Shown: positions 1-11,971 of the stretch, piece after piece
Numbering within the stretch: position 1 is the stretch's first letter
How the letters are laid out: each line of letters starts with the position of its first letter
Assembly (NCBI GenBank): GCA_949126835.1
Contig: OX421495.1
Coordinates: 5,658,011 to 5,722,010 of the forward strand
Source of the DNA: Anisus vortex
Taxonomy: Eukaryota; Mollusca; Gastropoda; Planorbidae
DNA: 64,000 nucleotides
Direction: 5' to 3'
The notes under the pieces: model-generated
The model's database searches: none
The model's input: the letters and a program-made list of their open reading frames with translations, nothing else
Told to the model about the DNA's origin: nothing
Program-made: the position numbers and the translations under genes

Positions 1-2221
1 CTATCATTGCAACATAGATTGCAACCTAGAATACCACCATACTATCTTGCAACCTAGAGAACAATCCCACTCATACCATGATAAGAACAACCACACACAT
101 TTATCAACTAGAAACACAATAAGTCAGTCCTCATTAAAAGTATCAAAGTAGCTGCACACAAAATAAAACAACTAAACTAATGAGTTCTTTTCTTTCCTTG
201 ACAACCAAAAAGAAACCAAACTTATTTGTAAATATCACCAATGAGTAGGATTGTGATGAGCCTATGGGGTTTTGTGGAAAAATAATTTAAGAGCTTTTTG
301 AAAATAATATTAACAATGCTTGTGGTGTTTGTATTTTTGTTTCTTTGTCCACCAGTAAAACTTCTTTGGTGTCACTACCATGTCACTCTCTCACAGTTAT
401 AAGCATGGAAGCAGTAGGCTTTTGTCATTTTTCTTCAGATTTGCATTTACGCTAAGGTAAATAAAATCAAAGTCATGTTAACATTAAATTTGTATTGACT
501 ATGATTAAATTAATAATGATCGTTCAAAAACATAGATCTATTACAATGTCTACCAGAAAGTACATATAGAATTAGAATGATAAAACAGTTTTTTTTATTA
601 TTATAACTGAAGAGTATATCTACACTTCAACAATATGTGGAAACACTATCAATCACTATTACTATATTCCTTTTAGATTTACATTCAATAAAAGCCTAAT
701 ATAGAATAGGGACGGATCAATTACATTGCGATAGAACATTGCTTTTTAATTATTTTTTTTATTGGAAGTGCACATGATTAAAATTGAATAATTAGCTGGA
801 TATATTTTTTTACAAATTACACATTTATACAGCACTGTTTGGGAAACAATTACTCTTCAAATGACAAATGCACTTTACATGAACACTATATTTTTTTAAA
901 GTATAATTTAAATTTTGATTTTAAACTGTCAAATATTGTCAGCTTGTATTATAATAGTGTTTGGGTGTTCATTCCACCACTGATGTGCTGCAACACTGTA
1001 AGAGCGTGCTGCAACACTGTCAGAATGTGCTGCAACACTGTAAGAGCGTGCTGCAACACTGTAAGAGCGTGCTGCAACACTGTAAGAGCGTGCTGCAACA
1101 CTGTAAGAGCGTGCTGCAACACTGTAAGAGCGTGCTGCAACACTGTAAGAGCGTGCTGCAACACTGTAAGAGCGTGCTGCAACACTGTATGAGCGTGCTG
1201 CAACACTGTAAGAGCGTGCTGCAAAGTTTTTTCTTTTACTGTTGGTATCTTGAGTTGTTGACATATATTTTATTTCAAATTTAAAGCATTTAGTATTTTG
1301 GAGATTGTCTTTGATGGCTTTTATAAACGTTAATAAGATACAAGACTAGACTCGGAACCACGGATGAGCGTAGGGCGCAATAATCTTCTTTATAGAAGGA
1401 GCGTTGGTAATATATACATAATAAGATAAACCATGGTCAAAACTTAGAATTTCATTCTCAGTGTCATTGGTAACCAATCCCTAGTTTCTTTAGCCAAGTG
1501 ATCAGTGCGGTTGCTAGGGATTTGGGGGCCCGGGAGCTTGGCCTCTTTGGGGTCCCTTTGATTTTGACATTCGACATTATGACATGAGAAAAAAACAATT
1601 CGGACACTCCTTTGGGGGCCCCCTCAAGAAGGGGCCCAGGGGGTCTTTTGAATTAGGACCCCACCTCCCCTAGCTAGGCCACTGTAGGCCACTGCAAGTT
1701 ATTGAATTTCTATTTATTGTTTAGCTACATTTTTGCAGCGATGTTTTCAATTGTTTGTAATTTTTAAAGATCACACTTTGGCATTACTAATGTCTCACAT
1801 GCCTATCACATGTAAAAAAAAATGTTTCTTATACTTTTTATTTGCTGTAGATTCCTAATTGCAGATTTAATTTTTATATATTTTTTTAAATCTTTAAGCA
1901 CAAGATTTTTGTCTAAATTAATACAGAGATATTTGATGTGTTGCATATAATTGAATAACCTTATCTGTTTATTTACTAATTTATTATATGCCATAAAACA
2001 AATAGTCCATTACTTTACAAGTCTAGTATGCCTGTTGACCAAATCAACATTATAAGTTTAATATAACAAACTGGAACTGTATATGAACAAAATTACAATA
2101 TTTATGTCTTAAATTTTCTTTTTGATTATCCATCGAATAATTAACCAACCACACATATTCAGTTTATAAGACAATGCACAAATAATTTATATATAACTAA
2201 TATTGTAAAAGGTATACTCAC
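1..2221 (-). other. Intron 1 of the PLCB-like gene (partial)
   Basis: This is the sequence downstream of the PLCB exon 1 donor on the minus strand. I found no second coding exon. It holds a 21-bp tandem array at 984-1224, a GC-rich repeat-like stretch at about 1495-1690 (runs such as GGGGGCCC), and at about 1345-1405 a short inverted copy of a repeat also seen at 18325. Confidence 0.6.
984..1224. repeat. 21-bp tandem array, about 11 copies
   Basis: The unit GTGCTGCAACACTGTAAGAG+C is repeated about 11.5 times with only a few substitutions. Because 21 is a multiple of 3, several frames stay open on both strands, which gives meaningless 90-117 aa ORFs. In the PLCB sense direction every unit carries CTCTTACAG and GTTGCAG, which resemble splice acceptors. 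Confidence 0.97.
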
Positions 2222-2320
2222 ATCAGTAAACATGATGAATTTATTGCCTTTCGTCAGATTTTCTGGGACAGATATGGGGCGCAGTTGCACAACGTGCACC
2301 CCGGGCTTCGCACCCGCCAT
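2222..2320 (-). CDS. PLCB1-like: Phospholipase C beta (PLCB1-like), first coding exon
   Basis: The minus strand starts an ATG at 2320 that opens 33 codons (MAGAKPGVHVVQL..., ending ...KFIMFTD). It stops at a good donor, GTGAGT, whose GT is the complement of 2221-2220. The pattern MAGA-x-PGVH-xx-QL-x-P...L-x-KG-x-KF is the N-terminus of animal PLC beta 1-type enzymes, which hydrolyse PIP2 to IP3 and diacylglycerol downstream of Gq. Only this exon, the start of the PH-like N-terminal domain, lies in the window; the rest must lie to the left. The exon ends in phase 0. It is GC-richer than its surroundings, as expected for a first exon near a promoter. Identification rests on 33 residues, so the paralogue (PLCB1 against other beta forms) is uncertain. 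Confidence 0.8.
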
Positions 2321-3317
2321 GGTTGCAGGCGCTGTTCTCTCCTCAACCCCTCGATGTCAGCAGCGGTAATCCGTGTCAGAAAAACATGAGAACCTGATAA
2401 AATTTCCACGTCCTTGTATACTCATATATGGGTCTCCAGTATTTCACGCACTAGCTATTTAAGAAAATCAATTCTACACCTGCATTCCGTTCCTCTTCAA
2501 ACTAAGACAATAATCTCACTACATAAAACCTCTAGAATAGTTTGCTTGTCATCAGCACATAGGATCAGACCATTCTCTATCACTGATAATGACAGAGAGT
2601 CAATTCCTGCTGAATAGCATCAAATTAGCACAATGCAATATTTCAGAGGCATTACTGAAGAACTTACACAAGTTTTAATTTTAAATTCTTAACAGATCAT
2701 TTATTCATTTATTGATGTGGATTTAGTATCCTCAACTATCAACAGACTATGCTAATTATAAAACTTGAGATAATTAGTCATTATGATTCTGGCTCTAAAG
2801 AACCAGTCTTAAAGTCTTAGCCAGCCTATGTTTTATTACAATTGATTCATTTTTTTATAAATCAAATCCCAGCTGGCCTGAGCTGGAAAATGCTAATATA
2901 ATATTACTAATCAAATTAATAGTGATGGTCTCCACTTCACTTAATTTTACAAGATGTTACTTGTTTGTTTTTTTAACAATTTAAATTTTGGATTTAAAAA
3001 ATAATAAGCAAAGCGTTGCTGATGTATTAATTAGTCACCCCTAAGAATGTCGAAAAATGGAGTGTGGTATTACTGTGGAGTCTTTTTTTAATCTTTTGTT
3101 TGGCAATTTCGGTTTATCTTTCGGTTTTGGCTGAAGGTGTAGTTACATTTTTGGTTTTGGCTTTGGCCAAAAGTCATTTTATAACTTTCGGTATGGTTTC
3201 GTTTTCAGGGGGAAGTCATTAATTAGCTTTCAGTCACCTCTACTACATAGACTATAATATTCTAAAATTATAAGTATAGGCCTATATAGAGTAATAGAGA
3301 CTTATAGGCATATATAT

Positions 3318-3375
3318 ATGACTCCTTATTTAAGAGGCTTAAGTGGTGATGTTTAGCTTTAGGGTCTAATATATA
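3318..3375 (+). repeat. Interspersed repeat, copy A (pairs with 4990-5060)
   Basis: ACTCCTTATTTAAGAGGC followed by TTAAGTGGTGATGTTTAGC and TTTAGGGTCTAAT recurs at 4990-5060 with an 11-12 bp indel. The family is not identified. Confidence 0.75.
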
Positions 3376-4989
3376 TGCTATATGCCTATACTGCTATAGG
3401 ATAGGCATAGGACAACTTTAGACTATAAGCCTATATAGATGTAATAATTGTATAATTTTATATTGTAGTCAGTTTGTTATTATTATTATATTAACTATAT
3501 TAATATTACTAGGTTACTAGGCTTTACAATGTATAATTTTTAATTATAATATTCTATAATTTTCACAATGTAGGCCTACCCTACGCCCATTTCCATTTCT
3601 TTTACAAATCAAATAAATCTTTCTTTGGCCTTTGCCTTTTGCTTTGACTGGTTTGAGCTGGGTTTTGAATAAGTCACACAAGTGACACAAGTGTAATTGG
3701 AATCTATACTATAGACTATAGTCGTCACTATAGCTAGATCTATAGCCTTTTATTTTTTACTATTAATATATTAAGTTTTAAATTCGAGGTAGCAATACTG
3801 CAATAGGCATGCATGCGTTTATACTCCGTAGCATGTTTACAAATCTGCGTCAAAACCTTGGCAGGCGCCACACACTTAAGAATGTTTAGTCTCGTATTTA
3901 CATACAACCACTATCCTCTATCACTCTATCACGATTTGATTTCTGCCACTGCCTGCCTGAACTATCATTCGTTTTTTAAAGTTAGCAATATTTCTATGTT
4001 AAATAACAAATACAAGCGAATTAAAACGCAATAACTTCTAAACAGATTAAAAGTCATATGTAGGCCTATAAGTCGAATTGTGTGATTGGGTATTAGGGGC
4101 CTAAACTTACTGCCACAACCATCATCTTCCTGTCGAAAACGGAAAAGTAGAACAAACACAGTACACGGCAGTCCCACGGCTTACCTTTTGTTTAGCAACA
4201 CATGTGCTAAAGAAACGAGGCTAAATCCACAACTTTTATTGTCTCGTTCAATAGAATATTGAAACGGGCAGCATTTTAAAAAGTTAGAACTATGAATGAC
4301 ATAAATAAAATATCACACGACACACAATAAAGGCCTAGGATGAGAATAGGAATAAACTATTGCATCCTTTCCCGGTTTAGTATCCACAAGTTGTAGGTAA
4401 AATAAATTCTGCTCTCTCTCGCTCTCGTTCTTACACACGATCTTCGCAGCGACTGTGGAGAGGTGGGGTGGGAATTGGAGTAGGCTAAAAGAAGTAAGAA
4501 GCCAAACTACACTATTTATTGTGTGTGTGTAGGCATGAACTGTTATGTTCACTTCACAAACCGAAAGCTGTCTTCGCGTTCACTATTTGACATCGCGCTC
4601 AACGCCAAACGCAGTGGTAAAATTGATGGGAGGGAAGGGGGTTGTCGGCTAGTCAAGCATTTTAGATAATTTTTTGGGCTGTAGGCTACATGTATAAATA
4701 TAGGCGTAGACTCTAAATACTTTGGCAAATATTTTAATAAAGAGGGGTTAGGACCCCATTTTTTTAGGCCTAACTGTTGTAATAAAAAAAAAATGGTAAT
4801 TGGAATTGGGTGAAGGCCAGTCCCACAATAGTAATAGGCATACCTTCAACCTTTTTCTGCTGAAGCTCAATTAGGACCTAATAAGTGATAGGCCTAACAT
4901 ATAACATGTTTATGTTGGCCTACATGAAAATATGCTGTAGCTTATACTTATACCTAACGTTAATCTATTGCACTATGATAAAAAATAAA

Positions 4990-5060
4990 AAATGACTCCT
5001 TATTTAAGAGGCGTAAGTCAGGCTTAAGTGCGGTGATGTTTAGCTTTAGGGTCTAATCTG
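4990..5060 (+). repeat. Interspersed repeat, copy B (pairs with 3318-3375)
   Basis: Second copy of the repeat beginning ACTCCTTATTTAAGAGGC, in the same orientation and about 1.7 kb from copy A. Confidence 0.75.
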
Positions 5061-5452
5061 CACGCCAATGCCACTATAATATGGTAGGCATATAGTTTGC
5101 TCTACTTCAATTTTGCTACAACACTTTTGGTAAAATTTGCCTTGGACAATGTCTTTGTAGGCACCACTTTTATAGCAGTTACAGAAGAAAGCAGTTGAGA
5201 CTTTCATCATGTCAATACTAAACCTTCATTTCAAAATATTTGTGTATGAATGTCTGGATGTTTTGATTCATGTAGGCCTAATATAGGTCTACAGGTAAAT
5301 ATTATGAATAGTAGGGCCTAACTAGATGTAGGCTATGTCCGCTGACACAGTCCCACGCCTCTTCAAGGCTGCGCTAAAGAAAAAATGGCCTATACCCAAA
5401 CGACTGCAGAGTTTTCGCCCTGCCATGTGTCCAACCTCGCCTTGACCTAGGC

Positions 5453-5659
5453 CAGTGAATCCAGTGATGGCGAACCTATGGCGCGCGTGCCACAGCTGGC
5501 ACGCAGAGCCATTTCTGTGGGCTCGCGAGCATTTACCAAAAAATGGAACAGCTAAGTTATGCTATTTGGTTTTAATTGCTGTGTTGGCACGTTGAAAGAA
5601 ATAAGTTGGTCTTGTATTGTACTTTGGGCACGCGGCCTAAAAAAGGTTCGCCATCACTG
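5453..5659. mobile_element. Short hAT-type non-autonomous element (207 bp)
   Basis: The element is flanked by a perfect 8-bp duplication, ACCTAGGC, at 5445-5452 and 5660-5667. The right end, inverted, reads CAGTGATGGCGAACCT. The left end reads CAGTGAATC and then CAGTGATGGCGAACCT, as if the terminus had been partly duplicated. An 8-bp duplication and CAGTG termini are typical of hAT transposons. It has no coding capacity. Confidence 0.88.
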
Positions 5660-5685
5660 ACCTAGGCCTATAAATCAGGCCCAAC

Positions 5686-5893
5686 AAGAGAGGTACAGCC
5701 CGTACGCCGTACCGGGGCCCATAAGAGTTTAGGGGCCCATGAATATAAAAATTTAAAATTAAATTGGCAATTTCGCAAGTATTTTTTAATTGTTGCTTAT
5801 TTAGCTAAGAGGAGATGCCAGGCCCCACGAGAGGGGGGTACAGCAGGTAGGCCTACGCCGTACCGGGGTCCATAAGAGTTTAGGGGGCCCATG
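5686..5893 (+). repeat. Two related GC-rich repeat copies
   Basis: The blocks at about 5690-5745 and 5826-5893 both contain GCCGTACCGGGG, CCATAAGAGTTTAGG and GGCCCATG, so they are divergent duplicates. The second block runs into a motif, GGACGTCCATTAATTACGTC, that recurs inverted near 9415-9436. Confidence 0.7.
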
Positions 5894-6344
5894 TGGACGT
5901 CCATTAATTACGTCAACAATTTTTAGGCGATTTTTACCTTCCCCCTCCCCCTTGTCAACAACTGTCAAACTTTCATGGACCCCCCCCCTCTATATAATTA
6001 CGTCAACAATTCGCCCCCCCCCCCCCTCCAACAAGTAACACAATTTTAGACGCTAGCTTTTATGTTTGACATAGAGTTGAAACGGAATGGTCTATACTAT
6101 AGTTAATTTTAATACATTTTAAACTTGTTTAAAAATATTTCAAATTGACTTTCATAAGCGTAGCCACGAAGGGGGTGAAACATGGTTCTTACCCCTCCCC
6201 ACTCGCCCCACCCACATTTTTTTTTTCAATCCGAGTATTTTAATAATATTTCAATATTTCTATTGTTCTTTTCATAGACATAGGCTATTTAATCTTTTCT
6301 AATTTTACGTTTCACTAATGAGCTTTAGGTACAATGTTATTCTT

Positions 6345-6540
6345 AAATTGGAAGGTGGGCGTAGGAGAGACTGTCAGCGTAGATGCTGGTTCGACAATGT
6401 AAAGTATTGGACGGAGCTGCATTTGACTCAATTATTGACAATCGCTCAAAATAGGCAAACGTGGAGAAAGTTGACTGCTGAGGTGTCCATTCGCTCCCCC
6501 CAACGACCACGGCGGTCATGGGATTGATGATGATATTGTT
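6345..6540 (+). mobile_element. LINE 3' fragment (C-terminal end of a reverse transcriptase ORF)
   Basis: The plus-strand reading frame ends with the pattern GRRRDCQRRCWFDNV followed by W-T...L..AQNRQTWR...RSPQRPRRS and a stop at 6525-6527. This matches the very C-terminal tail (GRP..RW.DN...W) common to many metazoan non-LTR retrotransposon polyproteins. It ends in a GATGATGAT-type tail and is 5' truncated. No other domain is present. Confidence 0.7.
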
Positions 6541-6689
6541 AAATAGTTTAGGGGAAAATTGTGCACCAGTTGTAGGCATAACTTAGCCTTTTATTTTAAC
6601 CATACATTTGTTATTCCTTCTTGCAAACACACATTGCACACACGGTAGCCTAAAGTTGCCTTCCCTGTCTAAAGTTGCCAGACGCCCGG

Positions 6690-7400
6690 CAAAAGGAGGA
6701 TATGCCCTCCTTCTTCTTCTTCTTCTTCTTCTTCATAATACTGTGGAGACCCCGTTAGAACTTAGAACCGAGGAAAGAGTCCACAATTTAAATACACATA
6801 AAATAATAAAAAGCATCACAAACAACAATTATAAACAAATGACAGAGTGTCACTTTAGGATTTTAGACCAGCACTTAAGTGACGATTTGAAAGCCGGAAC
6901 TGTAGGGGCAGTGATGGAGGCCTGGTCCAGGGTGTTCCACAGCCTAATGGCTGACGGAAAAAAAAAGAATATTTGTAGACGTCGGCGCGTGCATGTGGGA
7001 CATGCAGCTTGAGCTGATGGCCTCGGGTAGAGCGGGACACCTGTTGGATTCGGCCTGACTGAGTGGACATTTCCACGTGGCGGTTCACGATCTTGTAAAT
7101 AGTGGTACCTTGTTTATCGCTCTGCGGTGTTGTAGGGGCAGGGGCTCCAGTTGGAGTTGGGCCACCAAAGCTGAGGCGCTAGTTTTAAGGCCGTAGTCCT
7201 GTAAGATACGACGTGCCGCTCGACGTTGGGTCATCTCCAGCTTAGATATCAGGTGTTGTTGATGAGGATCCCATACAGTCGATGCGTACTCCAGGATGGG
7301 ACGAGCTAAACTTTTATAACAATGGGTCTGGATCCTGGTGGAGCATCCCTTGAGGTTCCTATGGACGAAAGCGCAAGCTCTATTTGCTCCTTCTTAAGAC
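6690..7400 (-). mobile_element. 5'-truncated LINE, RT C-terminal region, with a GAA tail
   Basis: On the minus strand the frame reads LEYASTVWDPHQQHLISKLE, then a QRRAARRIL motif. This is the standard C-terminal region after the polymerase domain of CR1/Jockey-type non-LTR retrotransposons. The frame then breaks near 7100 and continues as IYKIVNRHVEM in another frame. The 3' end is a (GAA)n run, seen as CTTCTTCTT on the plus strand near 6710-6734. It is a dead fragment. Confidence 0.8.
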
Positions 7401-8027
7401 TACTGTCCTCCGTCGGCAGGCAAAGCTACTAACCTTTAAAACGTCCGGCTTTTGTAGTATTATGTTTTGTAAGCGTACAGGGTAGTCGGGAAAAGAATGA
7501 TCCGTTTTCTTAAATACTCCTGTATGAGCTGTAAAGTTTATTTTTCAAAGTTGCCCAAAAGCAATTTAAGCTGCCTTTCAGCCTACAGTTAATTTATATT
7601 ATGTTATTTAACAAAAAATGTTTCTTGTTCAGTTTACCGATACGCACTTATTGGTAGTACTTATAATAAAATTGAACTGATTATGGGTTTATTGTGCAAT
7701 TATTCAATTGAAAAACAATGTCCTTCTTTGTCCTCCTTTTTGTTTCTCACTGTCATCCTTTTCACACCCATGTGTCTGGCAACCCTATCCCTGTCTCCTG
7801 CCTCTCCTAACTTGCACTATTTGCCACCCACACCTTGCAATCCTTGCGACGCCACCGAAACTAATATATTTTTATCTCATACATTTTTCCAGAAAATTAG
7901 AAATGAAAACTAAAAAATTACTAAATCAACCTAATTTTAATGTTTTATCTATTATAACGTAGACAGTAACAATATATTAGTCTATTTATCAGAATTAGGG
8001 ATGTTAAAAGGAAAGGTAGGCTAAGTA

Positions 8028-8772
8028 CAGGGTGGCCACTTTTATGCACGGAAATCAGTGTTATAGTGTTACAAATTATTGTTCATGATATTTGTAGAGG
8101 AAAAGAACGGCTCTTCGCTGATCAATGAAATTTATTGAAACAAACATGTGCTAGCCTATGATCACACTGTCATGGATCCAATATGTCTGTGTGTTCATCG
8201 TCATTCTCAGTAGGCCTACACAGACGAATGCGTCTCAAAGTGCGTTCTGAAATGTGTTTCAGATCATCAGGGGAAATCGAGTTCAATGAAGCACAAATGG
8301 CAGCTTTAAGTTGTTCCGTGTTGTTGTAACTTTTTTTTCTGTTGTCTTCTTTCATCATGCCCCACAAGGCACTGTCACATGATGAGAGGACACGACTGCG
8401 AGCTGGACATTTGTGCTGCGATCCACGTCCAATCCAGCAGCCAGGGAAATTCTCATCCAGGAACCGGGCACCGAGATGGCCAAAAGCCTGCATTGGCCTA
8501 AATGCTGACATGCTTAGGTCAGTTTTGAGTACCTTTTGGAGTGTGGAGCGGGGAATTTGCAATTCAGCAGACCTCTTACGGTTGATTTCTTTGGGGAATT
8601 GGAAACTGACTGCTGAATGATTTCCACGTGCTCCATTCGGGAGGGAGGGATGCCAGAGCGAGGGGCATCTAGCACAGGTCCAGATGCAAATGTTTTCTTC
8701 TCCCATGCCAATAATGTGTCCTTTTGTGAACATCAGTTATGAACAATGGCCAGGGACTTTGTGGCCACCCTG
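8028..8772 (-). mobile_element. Internally deleted mariner/Tc1-like transposon
   Basis: The terminal inverted repeats are CAGGGTGGCCAC at 8028 and its inverse ending at 8772, each bordered by TA. The minus-strand frame at 8170-8733 (187 aa) ends with LWGMMK, then RSYNNTEQLKAAI, then SPDDLKHISERT. That is the C-terminal part of IS630/Tc1/mariner-type transposases. At 745 bp most of the catalytic domain is missing, so the copy should not be autonomous. Confidence 0.82.
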
Positions 8773-9317
8773 TATTTCGGACTTCATTTGGTGGGCCACA
8801 AATTATTTTTCTGAAGGAAATATTTCAAAAAACCCATGTTGGATTCACAACGCTTTTGCGAACAGTAATTATAGTCTCATAGAGGGTCCATTGATGTTTT
8901 TAGTTATATTACTAATCCCAGCTATCGCTTACGTGGCTTACATAACGAACGCTAGTCTCTGGCGTCTAATTTATCTGTAAGTACTGAGCGGCAAAAAACT
9001 GGATTTCTGAACGCACTCTGCAGGCAGTTGTTTCTGTGTTTGTGTTCCTTTGACGTCCTTTGTTATTCCAGCCACCATGTCTCGCTACAATTGATCGGTC
9101 AATTTGCCTTGCTAACAATTGCTTTATTTTCCACCCATACATAGATCTACAAACTAACAAGATGAACACAAAAAGGACATGTCAAATGTACTTTCCATAA
9201 TTGATGGTCTTTATTTGTGTTAACGTAAAAACATGTTTTTACATATTTGCTATGTAAGTGGTAGAGAAAAAATGTAGACTATTGTAATAAATTGTATCAA
9301 TATTTATTTCATAAAAA

Positions 9318-9440
9318 GTAACATTGTTGACGTCAACCTTTCAGACCTCCCCCTACTCTCTCCCCCATGTCAACAATTGTCAAACTTTTTCAGACCCCCA
9401 TCTCCCCTATTCTGTTGACGTAATTAATGGACGTCCCCAA
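9318..9440 (-). repeat. Interspersed repeat related in inverse to 5885-6020
   Basis: TGTTGACGTAATTAATGGAC followed by GTCC at about 9414-9436 is the inverse of a stretch at about 5893-5918. Both are joined to a C-rich motif containing TGTCAACAA and TGTCAAACTTT. Probably two pieces of one repeat family; class unknown. Confidence 0.65.
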
Positions 9441-11712
9441 AGGACTCCACGGGTCCGATGAGAGGGTCGTAGTTTTGACATCCCTGTTTTAGTAGACAGA
9501 CAAAATTAACATTCTACGAAATTTATTCATACCACATTATTTTTTTTTATTCATCTTGAAAAATATTTTAGTAAAAAGTTGTCAAAAAACAAAAACAAAT
9601 GCCAAATAGGCACACACGAAACACCCATGTTGAGTTGTCAGCATGGACAAGCTATTATAGTGTCACTATCGTTGGTCAATAAAGGCTTACAACTGCTAAT
9701 AGATAGGCCTATCACTGGTCAAGTCAAAATATACAGAGCAATAATGAGCAACACAGTCTAAGGGAGTTAACAATGATAACATTTCATGGTATAGAATCAA
9801 TACCGAGTTAGATCCCATTTAACACAACAATTGTAGTGATCTAACTAGTGGTGTTACACTTGTCAGTGTTGTCACCTTGCATCTCTTTCCTGGATAAAGC
9901 AATTTGTTAATAATAATTATTATTATTACGTCTAAACGTTTGTAAAATTGATTTTTTTATAAGGCAATTAAATTCTTTCTAGCCTGTCTGCCTAGACTGG
10001 CCTAGACTTAGCCAGATTTGTTAATATTAATAGGGTAAATAGGCCTACTTATATCATTTATCCTATAATATTGTGATTGAAATTGTGAACCTTTGTCGTT
10101 GTTTTTTTTTTTAAAGCAAACAACCGTGTTTTTCAAGTGAAGAAAGGGGAAATAAGTTGCATTCGAGGTATTAGTAGGGCATTTATGGTCACGAATCACG
10201 AAGGATTATAATATTTTATATTATGTGAGAAAATTAAGAACTTATAATTTTTGGTTCGTAAATAAAGTTTGTTAACTTTTTAATTTTAAGATGGCTGATA
10301 GTCAAAACAACTTCTATAAATAGACCATAGTTTTTTAAAAAGCTATTATTTTCTTTATATAGTCATGTAAGCGATAACGTTTAGCTACAAAATGCATATT
10401 ATTCAAACACCTACTAGATCTAGATTAGTAATAAAGTTACGTTTTTTAAATTGTAATTTTGTTAGGTAGGCCTAGACAAATTATTTAATAGACCTGCTGG
10501 TAATTGTGTTGTTGTGCTGGCCCGAGGCTTTCCACTTGTGAGTCGTGTGACTGTGTCTGTCACTGACTGACTGTGGCTGTGCTGTACTGCTAGGCTAGTA
10601 GTAGGCCTACTAGTAGGAGTAGGGGTGTAGGATGATAATAATAATAATATATAAAAACAATCGTAGTATTAACTCAGTAAGCTGAGTAAACTAATTTGTG
10701 AAATGAGACTAATGAGTAGGCCTCCTATGAGTGAGAAACTCTGAGAAAGCTAGGGCCTATTTTAATTAAAGAAAGACACACAGGTTCACTCAGCCAGTCT
10801 CACTGAGACTCTCAGCATAGAATTCATAGATTATTATTAGATTAGTGATCAGGCCTATAGAATTTTATATAGATGATAGAAGCATAGACTAGAGGCATAG
10901 AAGACACTCATGTCATTTATATAAGCAGAGGTTGGAGACACCACCCACACTCCAAGTCTGCTTACAACTTTATAACTTTAGATTAGAATTAATTAGGCTA
11001 GACATTTAATTTATATGAAAGTATTATTATACTATTTATTTTATAATATATACTATAATTTATAGCTTAGCTAATAATTTATATTAATTTATATTATAGC
11101 CTATATATAATATACTATAATACCATTTACTCTACAAGTTTTTTGGTTTTGTATGAAAGATTTTTAAAGATCCATGCCCAATTCGCACAAATCAAGTCAT
11201 TTTATGTCTTGCAAACTAATTGACTATAGGCCTATATAATCTCAGTTAATCTGTAATTTAACTAAAGTAGTGTAACCTATAATTCTAAAATTTTCTATAA
11301 TAATACAGCCTAGTCATTATAATTAGGCATTAGGCTATAATTAGTAGGCTATAGTCTATAGTAGGTCTATAGGTATAGTCTCTATACATAAGTACATAGG
11401 CCTATATAGCCAGTATAGGATGCTAATCAATAAATTGATGATTTTTAAAATATATAGGCCTATATATAGGCCTACAAATAATAATTAAGAGTGTAGCCAC
11501 TGTCATCTCAACGCCTAACTGTAATATATCACTTTTATAGGCTAATGCTTAAAAAAAAAAAGTCTGAATACATCCCAAAATTGCTAAATGTTTAGTTAGG
11601 CTTAGTTTTGTTATGGCCACTATTATTAGGTATGTATAATTGTTTTCAAAAGCTAACAATTGTCAAAATACTATATTTTGTATAAAATGCAATTTGCATT
11701 AATTTTTCTCAG

Positions 11713-11761
11713 TTGCCTGGCTGCCATGTAAAGATATATTAGTCTTCACCTGCCTTCAAAC
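11713..11761 (+). other. RALGAPB: Possible RALGAPB 5' UTR part of exon 1
   Basis: A pyrimidine-rich acceptor, TTTTTCTCAG, ends at 11712, 49 nt before the start codon. The simplest reading is that an upstream non-coding exon splices here. The transcription start itself could not be located. Confidence 0.4.
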
Positions 11762-11971
11762 ATGTATTGGGACTGGGCCTCTTTCCAAGAGGAAATTCAA
11801 TTTGACAGAGGCAATCAATCTGTTCTCCACAAGTTCCCACCAAGCGTCGGCCGGGAAGTTGCTTGCCATGTTGTGAAGTACATTGCCCAAAGCCTGAGCC
11901 TGAGCATAGCCTCGGGTACAGATGAACCCAGCAATCTTCAAGATGAGAAGGATGTCAATTGGACAATGGAG
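11762..11971 (+). CDS. RALGAPB: RALGAPB exon 1 (coding part)
   Basis: 70 codons from MYWDWASF to ...NWTME, then donor GTAACT, phase 0. The family-conserved SVGREVA block is here. Confidence 0.93.

Larger units (their letters stand above)
2321..11761. other. Intergenic region and shared 5' flank of the PLCB-like gene and RALGAPB
   Basis: No convincing host exon was found here. The PLCB 5' UTR should start just right of 2320. From about 3200 to 11500 the sequence is AT-rich and studded with TAGGCCTA. It carries a pair of related short repeats at 3318-3375 and 4990-5060 (both with ACTCCTTATTTAAGAGGC), LINE fragments at 6345-6540 and 6690-7400, a hAT element at 5453-5659 and a mariner-like element at 8028-8772. 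Confidence 0.6.

Noticed and set aside
984..1224. CRISPR-like repeat array
   Set aside because: The units are directly adjacent with no variable spacers and the DNA is eukaryotic.
929..1284. Overlapping 90-117 aa ORFs on both strands
   Set aside because: They are the 21-bp tandem array read in several frames; no gene signal.
7997..9485. Possible hAT element with TAGGGATGTTAAAA at the left and GACATCCCTG at the right
   Set aside because: The left end matches the hAT B terminus, but the right end differs and the flanks (TATCAGAA and TTTTAGTA) are not a duplication.
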